In this document: positions 1-9,737 of the stretch, one piece after another
Layout: every line of letters starts with the position of its first letter
Numbering within the stretch: the first letter of the stretch is position 1
DNA from: Pseudomonas moorei
GTDB lineage: Bacteria; Pseudomonadota; Gammaproteobacteria; Pseudomonadales; Pseudomonadaceae
Direction of reading: 5' to 3'
Length of the DNA stretch: 64,000 nt
Assembly: GCF_008801475.1 (NCBI RefSeq)
Contig: NZ_VZPP01000003.1
Location: 62,001-126,000 of the forward strand
Made by a program: the position numbers and the translations under genes
The notes under the pieces: model-generated
Seen by the model: the letters and a program-made list of their open reading frames with translations, nothing else
The model's database searches: none
What the model was told of the DNA's origin: nothing

Positions 1-69
1 CCTTTTGCGCCCCCCTCCCGATCAAAGCCAATCGTCACCTCTGCACGGTCGGTATTTTTTTGAACCAGA

Positions 70-100
70 ATTGCTTTGGATCACTGGTATCCAAAGCAAT
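70..100. promoter_or_regulatory. perfect 12-bp inverted repeat upstream of the efflux operon (candidate repressor operator)
   Basis: ATTGCTTTGGAT (70-81) is followed by a 7-nt spacer and its exact reverse complement ATCCAAAGCAAT (89-100). It ends 41 bp before the start codon of the first efflux gene. There is no T-tract after it, so it is not a classical terminator. Its size and position suit a dimeric TetR/MarR-type repressor site, which is common in front of RND pumps. No regulator gene is visible here; it could lie left of the window. A possible -35 (TTGAAC, 60-65) precedes it, but no convincing -10 is seen. Confidence 0.5.
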
Positions 101-141
101 GCTAGCTACGCTTGCTTCATCGACCTTGAGGGAGCATCGGC

Positions 142-1347
142 ATGGGCGGCGTGAAATTTTCCAGCGGTTTCGGCCTGCCAGTTGCCAGTTTGCTGGGGAT
201 TTTCGTCCTGTTGGGCGGCTGCGGCAAAGAACCGGATTCCCCGGCGCGCAAGCCTCCTGAAGTGACGGTCATGACGGTCACCGCTCGCGACACGCCAGTG
301 ACTTTTGAATTTGTCGCCCAGACCCAGAGTTCCCGCGAGGTGGAAATCCGTGCCCGCGTGGCCGGATTCCTGGACAAGCGGCTGTACACCGAAGGCGATC
401 TGGTGAAAGCCGGGCAGACGCTGTTCCAGATGGACCGTAAACCCTTTGAAGCCGCGCTGGTGTCGGCCCAGGGTCAACTGGCCCAGCAGCAGGCCCGCTG
501 GGAAGTGGCCAAGGCTACGCTGGCCCGGGTCAAGCCACTGGCGGCGCAGAATGCGGTCAGCAAGATGGACCTGGACAATGCCGTCGGCAACGAGCGTGAG
601 ACCCGTGCCGCCGTATTGGCCGCAGAGGGTACTGTGCGCACCGAGCAGTTGAACCTCAGCTACACCACCATCACCTCTCCCCTCACCGGACTTTCCAGCT
701 ATGCAAAGAAGCAGGAAGGCAGTTATGTGACGCCAGGCGAGTCGGGGTTGCTGACGTCGGTGTCACAGATGGACCCGATGTACGTCAACTTCAGCCTGTC
801 GGAAAACGAAACCCTGAAGTACCGCGACGAAATCGCCGCCGGCCATCTCATTTTCCCGCCGCGCAGTGAATTTACCGTTGAAGTGGTCCTGGCGGACGGC
901 ACCTTGTTCCCCAACACGGGCAAGTTGAATTTTCTTGCGCCTGCCTACAGCCAGGGCACCGGCACCTTCCTGGTTCGCGCAGTGTTCGCCAACCCCAATG
1001 GCCAGCTCCGTCCGGGCCAGTTTGTGCGGGCGCTGGCCAAAGGCGCATCCCGGCCCAACGCCATTCTCGTGCCGCAAAAGGCCGTGCTCGAAGGTGCCAA
1101 GAGTCACTTCGTATGGGTCCTCAATGCCGAAGGCAAACCCGAGCAACGGGTGGTTGAAGTGGGCGATTGGCAAGGGGACAACTGGTTCATCAACAAGGGC
1201 CTGCGGGCTGGCGAGCGCATCGTGGTCGATGGCGCGATCAGGGTCACGCCGGGCGGGCCATTGAACATTGTCGATGCACCTGGTGCCGCGTCAACAGGCG
1301 CAGCCGAAGGACAAGCGGCAAAAGCCAATGGCGGGAAAAGCCAATGA
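142..1347 (+). CDS. RND efflux periplasmic adaptor (membrane fusion) lipoprotein
   Basis: Adaptor subunit of a tripartite RND pump, linking the inner-membrane transporter to the outer-membrane channel. The 401-aa protein has a type II signal with lipobox L-G-G-C and lipidated Cys27. A biotinyl/lipoyl-like half follows (about 60-100, then 200-220), flanking an alpha-helical hairpin rich in Gln/Ala (about 105-190), and then beta-barrel and membrane-proximal domains (220-385). This is the HlyD/AcrA family layout. The start is supported by GAGGGAG 7 nt upstream. Its stop overlaps the next start (ATGA), so it is translationally coupled to the pump gene. Homologues include MexA/AcrA-type proteins, but I cannot assign a named Mex system. 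Confidence 0.93.
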   Translation: MGGVKFSSGFGLPVASLLGIFVLLGGCGKEPDSPARKPPEVTVMTVTARDTPVTFEFVAQTQSSREVEIRARVAGFLDKRLYTEGDLVKAGQTLFQMDRKPFEAALVSAQGQLAQQQARWEVAKATLARVKPLAAQNAVSKMDLDNAVGNERETRAAVLAAEGTVRTEQLNLSYTTITSPLTGLSSYAKKQEGSYVTPGESGLLTSVSQMDPMYVNFSLSENETLKYRDEIAAGHLIFPPRSEFTVEVVLADGTLFPNTGKLNFLAPAYSQGTGTFLVRAVFANPNGQLRPGQFVRALAKGASRPNAILVPQKAVLEGAKSHFVWVLNAEGKPEQRVVEVGDWQGDNWFINKGLRAGERIVVDGAIRVTPGGPLNIVDAPGAASTGAAEGQAAKANGGKSQ

Positions 1348-4300
1348 GCATTTCCCACTATTGCATCGATCGGCCGATCTTCGCCTCGGTGATCTCCATC
1401 ATCATCACCCTGGCCGGTGCAGTGGCCATGCTCAAACTGCCCGTTGCGCAGTACCCGGACATCACGCCGCCACAGATTACGGTGGCGGCGACCTACCCCG
1501 GTGCCGATGCGCAGGTCGTGGCCAATAACGTGGCCGCGCCCATCGAGCAACAGGTCAACGGCGCCGACAACATGATCTACATGAACTCGTCGAGCTCCGC
1601 GACGGGCAACATGACCCTCAACGTGTTCTTCGAAATCGGCACCGATCCGTCGCTGGCCCAGGTCGACGTGCAGAACCGGGTCAACCTGGCCTTGCCGCAA
1701 CTGCCCTCCGCCGTGCAGAGCCAGGGCATCCAGGTACAGAAAAAATCGTCGGCGTTCATGATGGTGCTTGCGGTGTATTCCCCCGGCGATCGCTACGACA
1801 GCACCTACGTCGCCAACTACGCCAACCTCTATATCCTCGATGCGATCAAGCGCATTCCGGGGGCGAACCAGGCCAGTATCTTCGGTACGCCGGACTACGC
1901 CATGCGGATCTGGCTCAAGCCCGACCGCATGGCCCAGTTGGGCATCACCGCCGCCGATGTGCAGAAAGCCGTGGCCAATCAGAACCAGCAGTTCGCCGTG
2001 GGCCGGGTCGGTCAGTCGCCAACGGGGCAACCCGTGGAGCAGTCGTTTGCCGTGACCACCAAGGGACGCCTGACCGAGCCATCGGAGTTCGAGAACATCA
2101 TCTTGCGCGCCAGTAACAACGGCGCTGCCATCGTTCGACTCAAGGACGTCGGGCGCGCCGAACTCGGGCAAAAGGACTATTCCCTGCGCAGCACCTATCA
2201 GGGCCGGCCGGCGACATTGATCTCCGTGTACCAGCAACCCGGCGCGAACGCCCTCGACGTTTCCGCGGCGGTGACCAAGACCCTGTCGGACATGAAGGCC
2301 ACGTTTCCCGAGGGCATCGAGTACAAGATCGTGATGGACACTACGGCCTTTACCCGTGCTTCGATTTCCGAGGTGATCCACACCTTCTTCGAAGCCCTGG
2401 TGCTGGTGGTCATCGTGGTCTACATCTTCCTCCAGAGCCTGCGAGCGACGCTGATTCCGGTAATCGCGGTGCCGGTGTCGATTGTCGGCACCTTCATCGG
2501 CATGTCCGCCCTCGGATTTTCGGTGAACATGCTGACGTTGTTCGGCATGGTGCTGGCCATCGGTATCGTGGTGGACGACGCGATCGTGGTGATCGAAAAC
2601 GTCGAACGCAACATGCATGTGCACAAGATGACGCCCAAGGACGCGGCAAAACGGGCGATGGATGAAGTGGCAGGCCCGGTGGTGGCTATTGTGCTGGTGC
2701 TGTGCGCGGTGTTCATTCCGGTGGCGTTCATGGGCGGTATCACCGGTCAGCTCTATAAACAGTTCGCGATCACCATCGCCATTTCCGTGGTGATTTCCGG
2801 CCTGGTCGCCCTGACCCTGTCCCCTGCCCTGGCCGCCCTGCTGCTCAAGCCGCAGCACGGTGACAAGAACGCCTTTTTCCGCTGGTTCGAACGCAATTTC
2901 GAGCGCATGACCGAGGGCTATTCACGCTCGGTGGCCTTCATGATCAAGCGCTTCGTGCTGGCGTTGCTGCTTTTTGCCGGCATGGTCGTGCTGATCCTGT
3001 TGATGGCTCAGCGTATCCCCAGCGCGTTCCTGCCACCGGAAGACCAGGGCTACTTGCTCGGCGCGGTGATCATGCCCGACGCCGCCAGCCTGGATCGCAC
3101 CGGAGAAGTGGGCAAAGTAGCCAGTGATTTCTTCATGAACGACGAGGCCGTCGAAGGTGTTGCGATTGTGAACGGCTACAGCCTGCTCGACGGCCAGAAC
3201 AAGAACAATGCCGGTGCATTTTTCGTCGGCTTCAAAGATTTCGAGGGGCGTTACAAAGACTCCGAAACCATCAAGGCACAAAGCGCCTCGGCGGTGATTC
3301 AGAAAGCCGCGCGGGCGTTTTCCACGGTTCAGGGCGGGATCATTTTGCCGGTCAACCCACCGTCCATTCCCGGCCTGGGTACCACCGGTGGCATGGAGGT
3401 CTGGGTGCAAAGCAAGGGCGACGGCAGTGTCGGTCAACTGGCGGAACTGGTCGCCAATCTGGTGGCGAAGGCCAAGACACGTCCTGAGCTGGGTGTCATC
3501 ACCTCCACCTTCAATGTGTTTTCCCGTCAATTGATGGTCGACGTCGATCGGGAGAAAGCGGAATCCCTGGGCGTGCCGGTCGAAGATGTCTACAGCGCGA
3601 TGCAGACCATGTTCGGCTCGCTCTACATCTCGCAATTCAACAAGTTCAGTCGCCTGTGGCAGGTGATTTTGCAGGCCGAACCGGAGTATCGCTTAAAGGC
3701 CGAGGACCTGCAGGAGATCTTCGTGCGCAGCAAAAACCTCGACATGGTGCCGCTCAAGGCCTTGCTGACCACCCGCTACGTCACCGGCCCCGACCTGCTG
3801 ACCCGTTTCAACAACTTCCCGGCGGTCAAACTCACGGCGAACCCCGCACCGGGCTATAGCTCCGGCCAGGCACTCAAGGCCCTGGAAGAAATCAGCGCGG
3901 AAATCATGACCAATGACTATGCGCTGGCCTTGAGCGGCGAGGCATTCGAGGAGAAAAAGAGTGGCGGTGCCTCCTCCCAGGTGTTCATCTTCGGCCTGGT
4001 GATGGTGTTCCTGATCCTCGCGGCGCAGTACGAAAAGTGGTCGCTGCCCGTGGGTGTGCTGCTGGCCGTCCCCTTTGCCTTGTTCGGTGCCCTGCTCGCC
4101 GTCCTGCTTCGGGGCTTGAGCAACGACGTCTACTTCCAGATCGGCTTGACCATGCTGGTGGCCCTGGCCGCCAAGAACGCCATCCTTATTTTCGAGTTTG
4201 CGGTACTGAACCGGGAAACCGGCATGTCGGCCTACGACGCCGCCATGACCGCCGCAAAAGAACGTCTGCGCCCTATCGTGATGACGTCCCTGGCGTTCAT

Positions 4301-4553
4301 CCTCGGCTGCGTTCCGCTGGCCATCGCCGTCGGTGCCTCGGAGAACAGCCGCCACTCCATTGGTACCGGGGTGATTGGCGGCATGCTGGCGGCGACGGTG
4401 ATCGCGATCTTCTTCATCCCCATGTTCTATTACCTGATAGAGCGAATGTTCGGGGAAAAGGACAACGCCCAAAAGGCTGCCAAGCCGCCGGCACTGACGC
4501 AGGCTCCGACGATTCCCGACGGCGCGGCACAAAACCGACATGAGGGGGATTGA
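1344..4553 (+). CDS. RND efflux transporter, HAE1 family (inner-membrane pump)
   Basis: Proton-driven drug/solvent exporter of the AcrB/MexB/MexF type, 1069 aa, with the usual 12-TM duplicated fold and two large periplasmic loops. It starts with the family signature of a short cytoplasmic N-terminus and 'RPIFA' before TM1. The proton-relay pair in TM4 is present as Asp411-Asp412 (GIVVDDAIVV). The start is ATG at 1344, overlapping the adaptor stop as ATGA. The frame is open further upstream, but that part reads through the adaptor gene. The gene ends 1 nt before the outer-membrane factor gene. Which compounds it exports cannot be told from sequence. Confidence 0.95.
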   Translation: MSISHYCIDRPIFASVISIIITLAGAVAMLKLPVAQYPDITPPQITVAATYPGADAQVVANNVAAPIEQQVNGADNMIYMNSSSSATGNMTLNVFFEIGTDPSLAQVDVQNRVNLALPQLPSAVQSQGIQVQKKSSAFMMVLAVYSPGDRYDSTYVANYANLYILDAIKRIPGANQASIFGTPDYAMRIWLKPDRMAQLGITAADVQKAVANQNQQFAVGRVGQSPTGQPVEQSFAVTTKGRLTEPSEFENIILRASNNGAAIVRLKDVGRAELGQKDYSLRSTYQGRPATLISVYQQPGANALDVSAAVTKTLSDMKATFPEGIEYKIVMDTTAFTRASISEVIHTFFEALVLVVIVVYIFLQSLRATLIPVIAVPVSIVGTFIGMSALGFSVNMLTLFGMVLAIGIVVDDAIVVIENVERNMHVHKMTPKDAAKRAMDEVAGPVVAIVLVLCAVFIPVAFMGGITGQLYKQFAITIAISVVISGLVALTLSPALAALLLKPQHGDKNAFFRWFERNFERMTEGYSRSVAFMIKRFVLALLLFAGMVVLILLMAQRIPSAFLPPEDQGYLLGAVIMPDAASLDRTGEVGKVASDFFMNDEAVEGVAIVNGYSLLDGQNKNNAGAFFVGFKDFEGRYKDSETIKAQSASAVIQKAARAFSTVQGGIILPVNPPSIPGLGTTGGMEVWVQSKGDGSVGQLAELVANLVAKAKTRPELGVITSTFNVFSRQLMVDVDREKAESLGVPVEDVYSAMQTMFGSLYISQFNKFSRLWQVILQAEPEYRLKAEDLQEIFVRSKNLDMVPLKALLTTRYVTGPDLLTRFNNFPAVKLTANPAPGYSSGQALKALEEISAEIMTNDYALALSGEAFEEKKSGGASSQVFIFGLVMVFLILAAQYEKWSLPVGVLLAVPFALFGALLAVLLRGLSNDVYFQIGLTMLVALAAKNAILIFEFAVLNRETGMSAYDAAMTAAKERLRPIVMTSLAFILGCVPLAIAVGASENSRHSIGTGVIGGMLAATVIAIFFIPMFYYLIERMFGEKDNAQKAAKPPALTQAPTIPDGAAQNRHEGD

Positions 4554-4554
4554 G

Positions 4555-5991
4555 ATGCGTAAGCCTCCTTTCCCACTGTTGTTGTGCCTGGGCCTGGCGG
4601 GTTGCATGGTAGGGCCTGACTACCAGCACCCGAATATCGACACCCCCGCGGCCTACCGTTACGCGGACAAAGAAGCAAAGAATCTGTCGAACACGCTGTG
4701 GTGGGAGCAGTTCCAGGACCCTGTCCTCAATGACCTGATCCGCACGGCGCTGCTCGAAAACAAGGACATCAAGATTGCTGCCGCGCGGGTCGAAGAGTTC
4801 CAGGGCCGTTACGGCCAGACCCGCTCCCTGTTGTTCCCGCAAGTCGGGCTGGGTGCCCAGGGGCAGCGGTCCCGTTCGCAGCGAGACACCGGTCCGGTAC
4901 CGCTGGATCCATCGGTGGATCCGGTGTTCAACAACTACCAGGCCATTCTCAGCGTGAACTGGGAACTGGATATCTGGGGCCGTTTGCGCCGCCTGGACGA
5001 ATCCGCCCGTGCCGATTTGCTGGCCTCGGAAGAAGGCCGTCGAAGCGTGATATTGAGTCTGGTCGCCTCGGTAGCGTCGAGTTACGTGACCCTGCGCGAT
5101 CTCGACCGGGAGCTGGAAATCGCCCGCACGACCGCCAAGGCGCGCGGTGAATCCTATGAAATATTCAAACTGCGCTACGGTGCCGGCACCATTTCCGAAA
5201 TGGAACTGGCGCAGAACCAATCCGAATTCGAGCGCACCCAGGCGTCGGTTGCGCAATTCGAACCCTTGGTCGCGCAACAGGAAAACGCCCTGGCCGTGCT
5301 GCTTGGGCGCAACCCGGGGCCGATCATCCGCGGCCGTGACCTAGCCCAACTGAATCTGCCAACGGTGCCGGCCGGCTTACCGTCGGATTTGCTCGAGCGG
5401 CGACCTGATTTGCGTCAGGCCGAGCTGAATCTGATCTCGGCCAATGCCCAGATCGGCGCCGCCAAGGCCCAGTACTTCCCGACAATCTCCTTGACCGGAC
5501 TGTTGGGCTCCGCCAGCACCCAACTGTCGAACCTGTTCACCGGGCCCGCTTCCACCTGGTCCTATGGTGTGGCGGCGAGCATGCCGATCTTCACGGCCGG
5601 CGGTATCGCCGGGCAGGTGCAACAAGCCGAAGCCTTCCAGAAACAAGCGCTGCTGACTTACCAGCAGGCGATTCAATCGGCGTTCAGGGACGTGGAAAAT
5701 GCCTTGGTCGCGTCGAGTAAATCCAGAGAACAGATGGATTACCAGGCCAGGCAGGTCGAGGCACTGAGCACTTACGCCCATTACGCACGGTTGCGCTACG
5801 ACAACGGTTACACCAGCTACATCGAGGTGCTGGACGCCGAGCGCAGCCTGTTCGACGCCGAATTGAATTACACCCGCACCCGTGGCTCGGTGTTCACCAA
5901 CATGATCGATCTGTACAAAGCGACTGGCGGTGGTTGGGTAAGCGAGGCTGACAAGCTGACGGTCGTCGGCAAGGACAAACCTGGCCAGTAG
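4555..5991 (+). CDS. outer-membrane efflux factor, OprM/NodT-family lipoprotein
   Basis: Outer-membrane channel of the same RND system, 478 aa. The signal peptide ends with lipobox L-A-G-C (Cys17), followed by the typical 'MVGPDYQHP' mature start. Two repeated OEP domains follow (about 60-245 and 270-465), with long helical stretches of the TolC/OprM fold. I chose ATG 4555 over ATG 4540 because AGGGGG sits 6 nt before 4555, while 4540 has no clear ribosome site. It is the last gene of the three-gene operon and converges on the SulP gene with only 23 bp between stop codons. No hairpin terminator is visible there. Confidence 0.94.
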   Translation: MRKPPFPLLLCLGLAGCMVGPDYQHPNIDTPAAYRYADKEAKNLSNTLWWEQFQDPVLNDLIRTALLENKDIKIAAARVEEFQGRYGQTRSLLFPQVGLGAQGQRSRSQRDTGPVPLDPSVDPVFNNYQAILSVNWELDIWGRLRRLDESARADLLASEEGRRSVILSLVASVASSYVTLRDLDRELEIARTTAKARGESYEIFKLRYGAGTISEMELAQNQSEFERTQASVAQFEPLVAQQENALAVLLGRNPGPIIRGRDLAQLNLPTVPAGLPSDLLERRPDLRQAELNLISANAQIGAAKAQYFPTISLTGLLGSASTQLSNLFTGPASTWSYGVAASMPIFTAGGIAGQVQQAEAFQKQALLTYQQAIQSAFRDVENALVASSKSREQMDYQARQVEALSTYAHYARLRYDNGYTSYIEVLDAERSLFDAELNYTRTRGSVFTNMIDLYKATGGGWVSEADKLTVVGKDKPGQ

Positions 5992-6014
5992 TCGCCGGGT
6001 TGCCCCTTCACCGC

Positions 6015-7799
6015 TTATTCGTAATCCTCGTCCAGCCCCGGCTTTCGTTCTTGCGGATGGTTATTGAGGTAGCCGCTCACGGCAGAGCCCACCGTCGGAT
6101 AGAACGCCGATTCGCCGAACCGCGGCATAAGCCCGAATCGCTTGAGCTTGTCCTTGACCGGGTCCTTCATTTCCGCCACGCACAATTTGATGCCGGCCTC
6201 GTGCAAGGTTTCGTGCAGCTCGGCGAGCATGTCGGCGGAGGTCACGTCGACGCTGGTCACCGGCTCCGCTGCCACGACCAGCCAGCGCACGGGCGTGGGG
6301 GACGCGGCCACGGCGTCCAGCACCCGGTCACTGAACAGTTCGGCGTTGGCGAAAAACAACGGTGCGTCCCAGCGGAACAACACCAGTCCGGGCAGCATGC
6401 GCGCGTTGGGGTAACGTTTGATGTCGTGAAAGCCGTGCACGCCATCGGCACGCCCCAGAATGGCGGAGTACGGGCGCCAGGCATCCCACAGGAACTCAAT
6501 GACCGCAATGACGATCGCCAGCCCGATGCCCTCGATCGCGCCAAACACGGCCACGCCTATCGTGCAGACGATGGAGAGCCAGAACTCCCAACGCTGGATA
6601 CGATAGATTCGCAGCAGGTCAGTGACTTCGATCAGGCCGATCGCCGACGCGATCACGACAGCGGCCAAGGCACTGGTCGGCAGGTTGTGCAGCAGGTCCG
6701 GCGCTACCATCAGCAGCACGGCGACCGCCAGTGCACCGACGACGCCGGCCAGTTGGGTCCTGGCCCCCGCCGCTTCGGCCACCGGTGTGCGCGATGAACT
6801 GCTGCTGATCGGGAAGCCTTGAAACAACCCACCCGCCAGATTGGCGACGCCGAGCCCTACCATCTCCTGGTTCGGATCGACATAGGAACGGGTGCGTGCC
6901 GCATACACCCGGGAAAGCACACTGGTGTCGGCGAACGACACGAGGGCGACGGCACAACCGCCAATGATCACCGGAACGATATCCTCAGTGGTGATCCACG
7001 GGATGGCGAACGCCGGCAGGCCTTGTGGCAGTGAACCGAGGATCGCTACGTTATGCGACGCCAGGTCCAGCACTCCCACGGCCACCGTGGCGCCTGCCAC
7101 CGCGATCAAAATCCCCGGCACACGTTTTTTGTCCTTGAGCAGCAGGATCACCACCAGGGTCGCCGCGCCGATGGCGAACGTGACCCAATTGGTCTTGCCA
7201 TCGACCACCGCCATTGCAATGGCCCACAGATTTCTCAGGGGGCCTTCGCTGTTGATCGAGAAGCCGAAAAACTTCGGTAACTGGCTGATCAATACCGTCA
7301 ACGCGATCCCGTTCATGTAGCCATAGCGGATCGGTTTGGACAGCAGTTCCGTGACGAAGCCCAGGCGCGCGATACCGGCCAGGATACACACCGTCCCCGA
7401 GACGATCGCCATCATGCCCGCCAGGGCGATCGCGCGCTGCGGGTCGCCGCCGGACAATGGCAGGACCACCGCAAGTATCACCGCCGCCAGCGAAGAATCA
7501 GGCCCCAGTACCAGAATCCGGCTGGGCCCGAACAACGCATAGGCGAGTAGCGGCACGATGGTCGCATAGAGGCCGTAGATACCGGGGACACCTGAGGCCA
7601 CCGCATAAGCGATGCCGACCGGCACCAGCATGGTGGTGAGTACCAGGCCGGCGACGATATCGTGCTGCAGCCAGGCAGCCTTGTAGCTGCGCAGCATCCG
7701 CAGGCCCGGCAGCCAGCGGCTCCAGCCGGGTTGGTCGGCGCCTGTTTCCCTGCGCGCAATCCGCCCCGGCCCGGGTGGCGTCGTATCCGATTGACTCAT
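6015..7799 (-). CDS. SulP-family inorganic anion transporter with C-terminal STAS domain
   Basis: Inner-membrane anion transporter of the SLC26/SulP family, 594 aa. The family uses substrates such as sulfate, bicarbonate and dicarboxylates. The N-terminal two thirds are strongly hydrophobic with about 12 membrane spans, beginning with the conserved early motif around 'GLVLTTMLVPVGIAYA' and 'GLYATIVPLLAYALFG'. A cytoplasmic STAS domain occupies about residues 450-565. It lies 48 bp downstream of the PPK2 gene on the same strand, so the two may be co-transcribed. The substrate cannot be decided. Sulfate or bicarbonate are the usual options. Confidence 0.92.
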   Translation of the reverse strand: MSQSDTTPPGPGRIARRETGADQPGWSRWLPGLRMLRSYKAAWLQHDIVAGLVLTTMLVPVGIAYAVASGVPGIYGLYATIVPLLAYALFGPSRILVLGPDSSLAAVILAVVLPLSGGDPQRAIALAGMMAIVSGTVCILAGIARLGFVTELLSKPIRYGYMNGIALTVLISQLPKFFGFSINSEGPLRNLWAIAMAVVDGKTNWVTFAIGAATLVVILLLKDKKRVPGILIAVAGATVAVGVLDLASHNVAILGSLPQGLPAFAIPWITTEDIVPVIIGGCAVALVSFADTSVLSRVYAARTRSYVDPNQEMVGLGVANLAGGLFQGFPISSSSSRTPVAEAAGARTQLAGVVGALAVAVLLMVAPDLLHNLPTSALAAVVIASAIGLIEVTDLLRIYRIQRWEFWLSIVCTIGVAVFGAIEGIGLAIVIAVIEFLWDAWRPYSAILGRADGVHGFHDIKRYPNARMLPGLVLFRWDAPLFFANAELFSDRVLDAVAASPTPVRWLVVAAEPVTSVDVTSADMLAELHETLHEAGIKLCVAEMKDPVKDKLKRFGLMPRFGESAFYPTVGSAVSGYLNNHPQERKPGLDEDYE

Positions 7800-7847
7800 G
7801 GGACTTCAGCCCTCTGGCGATGGCGCAGGTTCGCGTGGACGTACCGG

Positions 7848-8669
7848 TCAGAATTTTTCCGGGATCTGCCGGAACGGATAATCCGGCTTGCGATAGCCGC
7901 CAGGCTTCTGCCGTTTGGGCAAGGTCACCTTCTTGCGCGGGATCTCTTTGTACGGTATCCGGCTGAGCAGGTCGGTGATGATGTTGAGGCGGGCCCGGCG
8001 CTTGTCGTTCGAGTTCGCGACCAGCCAAGGCGCATGCTCGGTGTCGGTGGCTTTGAACATCGCATCTCGTGCCCGTGAATAGTCGTACCAGTGGCCATAG
8101 GACTTGAGGTCCATCGGTGACAGTTTCCAGATTTTGCGCCCGTCCTTGATCCGCGCCTCGAGTCGACGGGTCTGCTCCTGCGGGCTGACCTCCAGCCAGT
8201 ACTTGAGCAGGATAACCCCGGAGTTGACGATGGCGCGTTCTACGAGGGGGGCCGTTAGCAGGAATTTTTCCGCCTGTTCTTCACTGCAGAATCCCATCAC
8301 CCGCTCAACGCCCGCGCGGTTGTACCAACTGCGATCGAAGATCACCACTTCACCAGCCGCCGGCAGGTGCGGCAGGTAGCGCTGCACATACATCTGGCTC
8401 TTTTCACGGTCGGTCGGGGCTGGCAGGGCCACCACCCGAAAGACCCGCGGGTTGACGCGCTCGGTCAGTGCCTTGATCGTCCCGCCCTTGCCGGCACCGT
8501 CGCGCCCCTCGAAGACAATACAGACCTTGATGCCCTTTACCCTGACCCACTCCTGCAGCTTGACCAGCTCGACATGCAGCAGGCGCAATTGCGCCAGATA
8601 CGCTTTGTTTGTCAGCTTCGCGCCTTCAGCGGAAGCACTTTTTGAGCTGCCTTTTTTATCCTTTGCCAT
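7848..8669 (-). CDS. ppk2: polyphosphate kinase 2 (PPK2 family)
   Basis: Uses polyphosphate to phosphorylate nucleotides (or the reverse reaction), linking polyphosphate stores to the NDP/NTP pools. The 273-aa protein is a single PPK2 domain. It has Walker A GRDGAGKGG (55-63), the lid-region Arg residues, and a Walker B-like segment 'VVIFDRSWYNRAGVERVMGF' ending in the conserved Asn/Arg. The start at MAKDKK is chosen because GTGAGGT precedes it. An upstream in-frame ATG at 8828 would add about 53 residues of unlikely sequence and run into the neighbouring gene. Length suits a single-domain class I enzyme. It is followed by the SulP gene. Confidence 0.93.
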   Translation of the reverse strand: MAKDKKGSSKSASAEGAKLTNKAYLAQLRLLHVELVKLQEWVRVKGIKVCIVFEGRDGAGKGGTIKALTERVNPRVFRVVALPAPTDREKSQMYVQRYLPHLPAAGEVVIFDRSWYNRAGVERVMGFCSEEQAEKFLLTAPLVERAIVNSGVILLKYWLEVSPQEQTRRLEARIKDGRKIWKLSPMDLKSYGHWYDYSRARDAMFKATDTEHAPWLVANSNDKRRARLNIITDLLSRIPYKEIPRKKVTLPKRQKPGGYRKPDYPFRQIPEKF

Positions 8670-8755
8670 GTTCAAGACCTCACGATTTTCAGTCACTGAC
8701 TTACAAAAGTTCACCCCGGCAGTGGCGCTGGAGGGAATTGGAAATGCCTGGATGC

Positions 8756-9418
8756 TTATCCGCCGAGCGCAATGATTGCGCTGATCAGCAAGGCACCGGT
8801 GATTGTCAGCGCAATCGCCCCCTGCCATGGTCTGGCGCCTGCGTAACGCGCCAGAATCCAGCCCCCCGCGAAGAGCACGGCCAGTCCGACGAGGTTGGAC
8901 ACGCGCACCGCAAGTCTTGTCTGTTCGAGTAACAGAAACGGGATCACCAGCGGAAATGTCGAGAGCACCACCAGCAGGAACACACCGAGTGCCCCCTTGA
9001 AGTCATTCAGGCCAAGTCGCGGCGGCGCGGGCATGGTGGCGGTTTCGGCCAGGCGTCGACGCAACAATTCCAGGCCGTCGGCACCGGCCGCTGTCGCCAG
9101 GCGTGGTGGTAACGCATTGGCAATGAGCGACTGCCCGGTAGCCGCATCCACCCCGCTGCACACCTTTTTCAATAGCGTGCGGTTGCGGGTATGTTCAATC
9201 AGTGTTCGCAGCAGATACATCACCGCGTCCGCGAGTCCCCAGGCCAGGTTGCAGCCGAGCGCGGCGATCATCATCACGCGTTCGGCCTCCTGATCTGCGG
9301 TGACCACGCTGATCGTTCCAGTGAAAGTCATCGCCATGAGCAAGCCGAAGATCACCTCCGTGACACGCTCGACGGGATCGAGCACACGCGAGGGCTTATG
9401 TTCTGCGGTGCTTTGCAT
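8756..9418 (-). CDS. VIT1/CCC1-like integral membrane protein
   Basis: Small membrane protein (220 aa) resembling the Pseudomonas proteins annotated as VIT1/CCC1 transporter family, a group that includes vacuolar iron/manganese transporters. What is seen: an N-terminal 'DPVERVTEVIFGLLMAMTFTGTISV' type motif (kept short here), a second TM pair with 'ALGCNLAWGLADAVMYLL', a charged central region (about 85-135), and three C-terminal membrane spans. Start ATG 9418 removes a long upstream in-frame extension of low-complexity, arginine-rich sequence. It is divergent from the CPA2 antiporter gene and 86 bp upstream of ppk2. Metal transport is inferred from the family only. Confidence 0.72.
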   Translation of the reverse strand: MQSTAEHKPSRVLDPVERVTEVIFGLLMAMTFTGTISVVTADQEAERVMMIAALGCNLAWGLADAVMYLLRTLIEHTRNRTLLKKVCSGVDAATGQSLIANALPPRLATAAGADGLELLRRRLAETATMPAPPRLGLNDFKGALGVFLLVVLSTFPLVIPFLLLEQTRLAVRVSNLVGLAVLFAGGWILARYAGARPWQGAIALTITGALLISAIIALGG

Positions 9419-9737
9419 GCTTCCAACCTTGGCAGGTTTCTCGCCTTTGGATGCCCTGTGATTCAGGTTCGCGGGCCTGCGCTGGCGCCGGTCTTGCGAC
9501 AGTCCGATTCCAGCCCCCTGTGAGTGTAGTTTGAATCGATATTGCTGCCGCATTGGTGCGAGCAAACCCGGTCGGTTTTTTTGCTCGGGCTACACTCCCC
9601 CGGGGACAGCGCCCTGGCTTGGCGTTATCCGCCATGGCCGATTTGAAGAATCAGGATCAAACCTGACATCCACCATTCGCCTTGAGCCTCACTGGCGCGG
9701 CATTCATGGCCGCACCTTGCACCATCACGGAGTCTCT
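9419..9737. other. 319-bp divergent intergenic region
   Basis: This lies between the VIT1/CCC1-like gene (-) and the CPA2 antiporter gene (+), so it should hold both promoters. I see no coding signal, no strong inverted repeat and no recognisable operator. The only regulatory feature I can place is the ribosome site GGAG (9729-9732) of the antiporter gene. Confidence 0.5.

Noticed and set aside
1167..1343. Longer N-terminus for the RND pump starting at 1167
   Set aside because: The extra 59 residues come from another frame of the adaptor gene and are not hydrophobic or conserved. ATG 1344 gives the family-typical start and a 4-bp coupled overlap.
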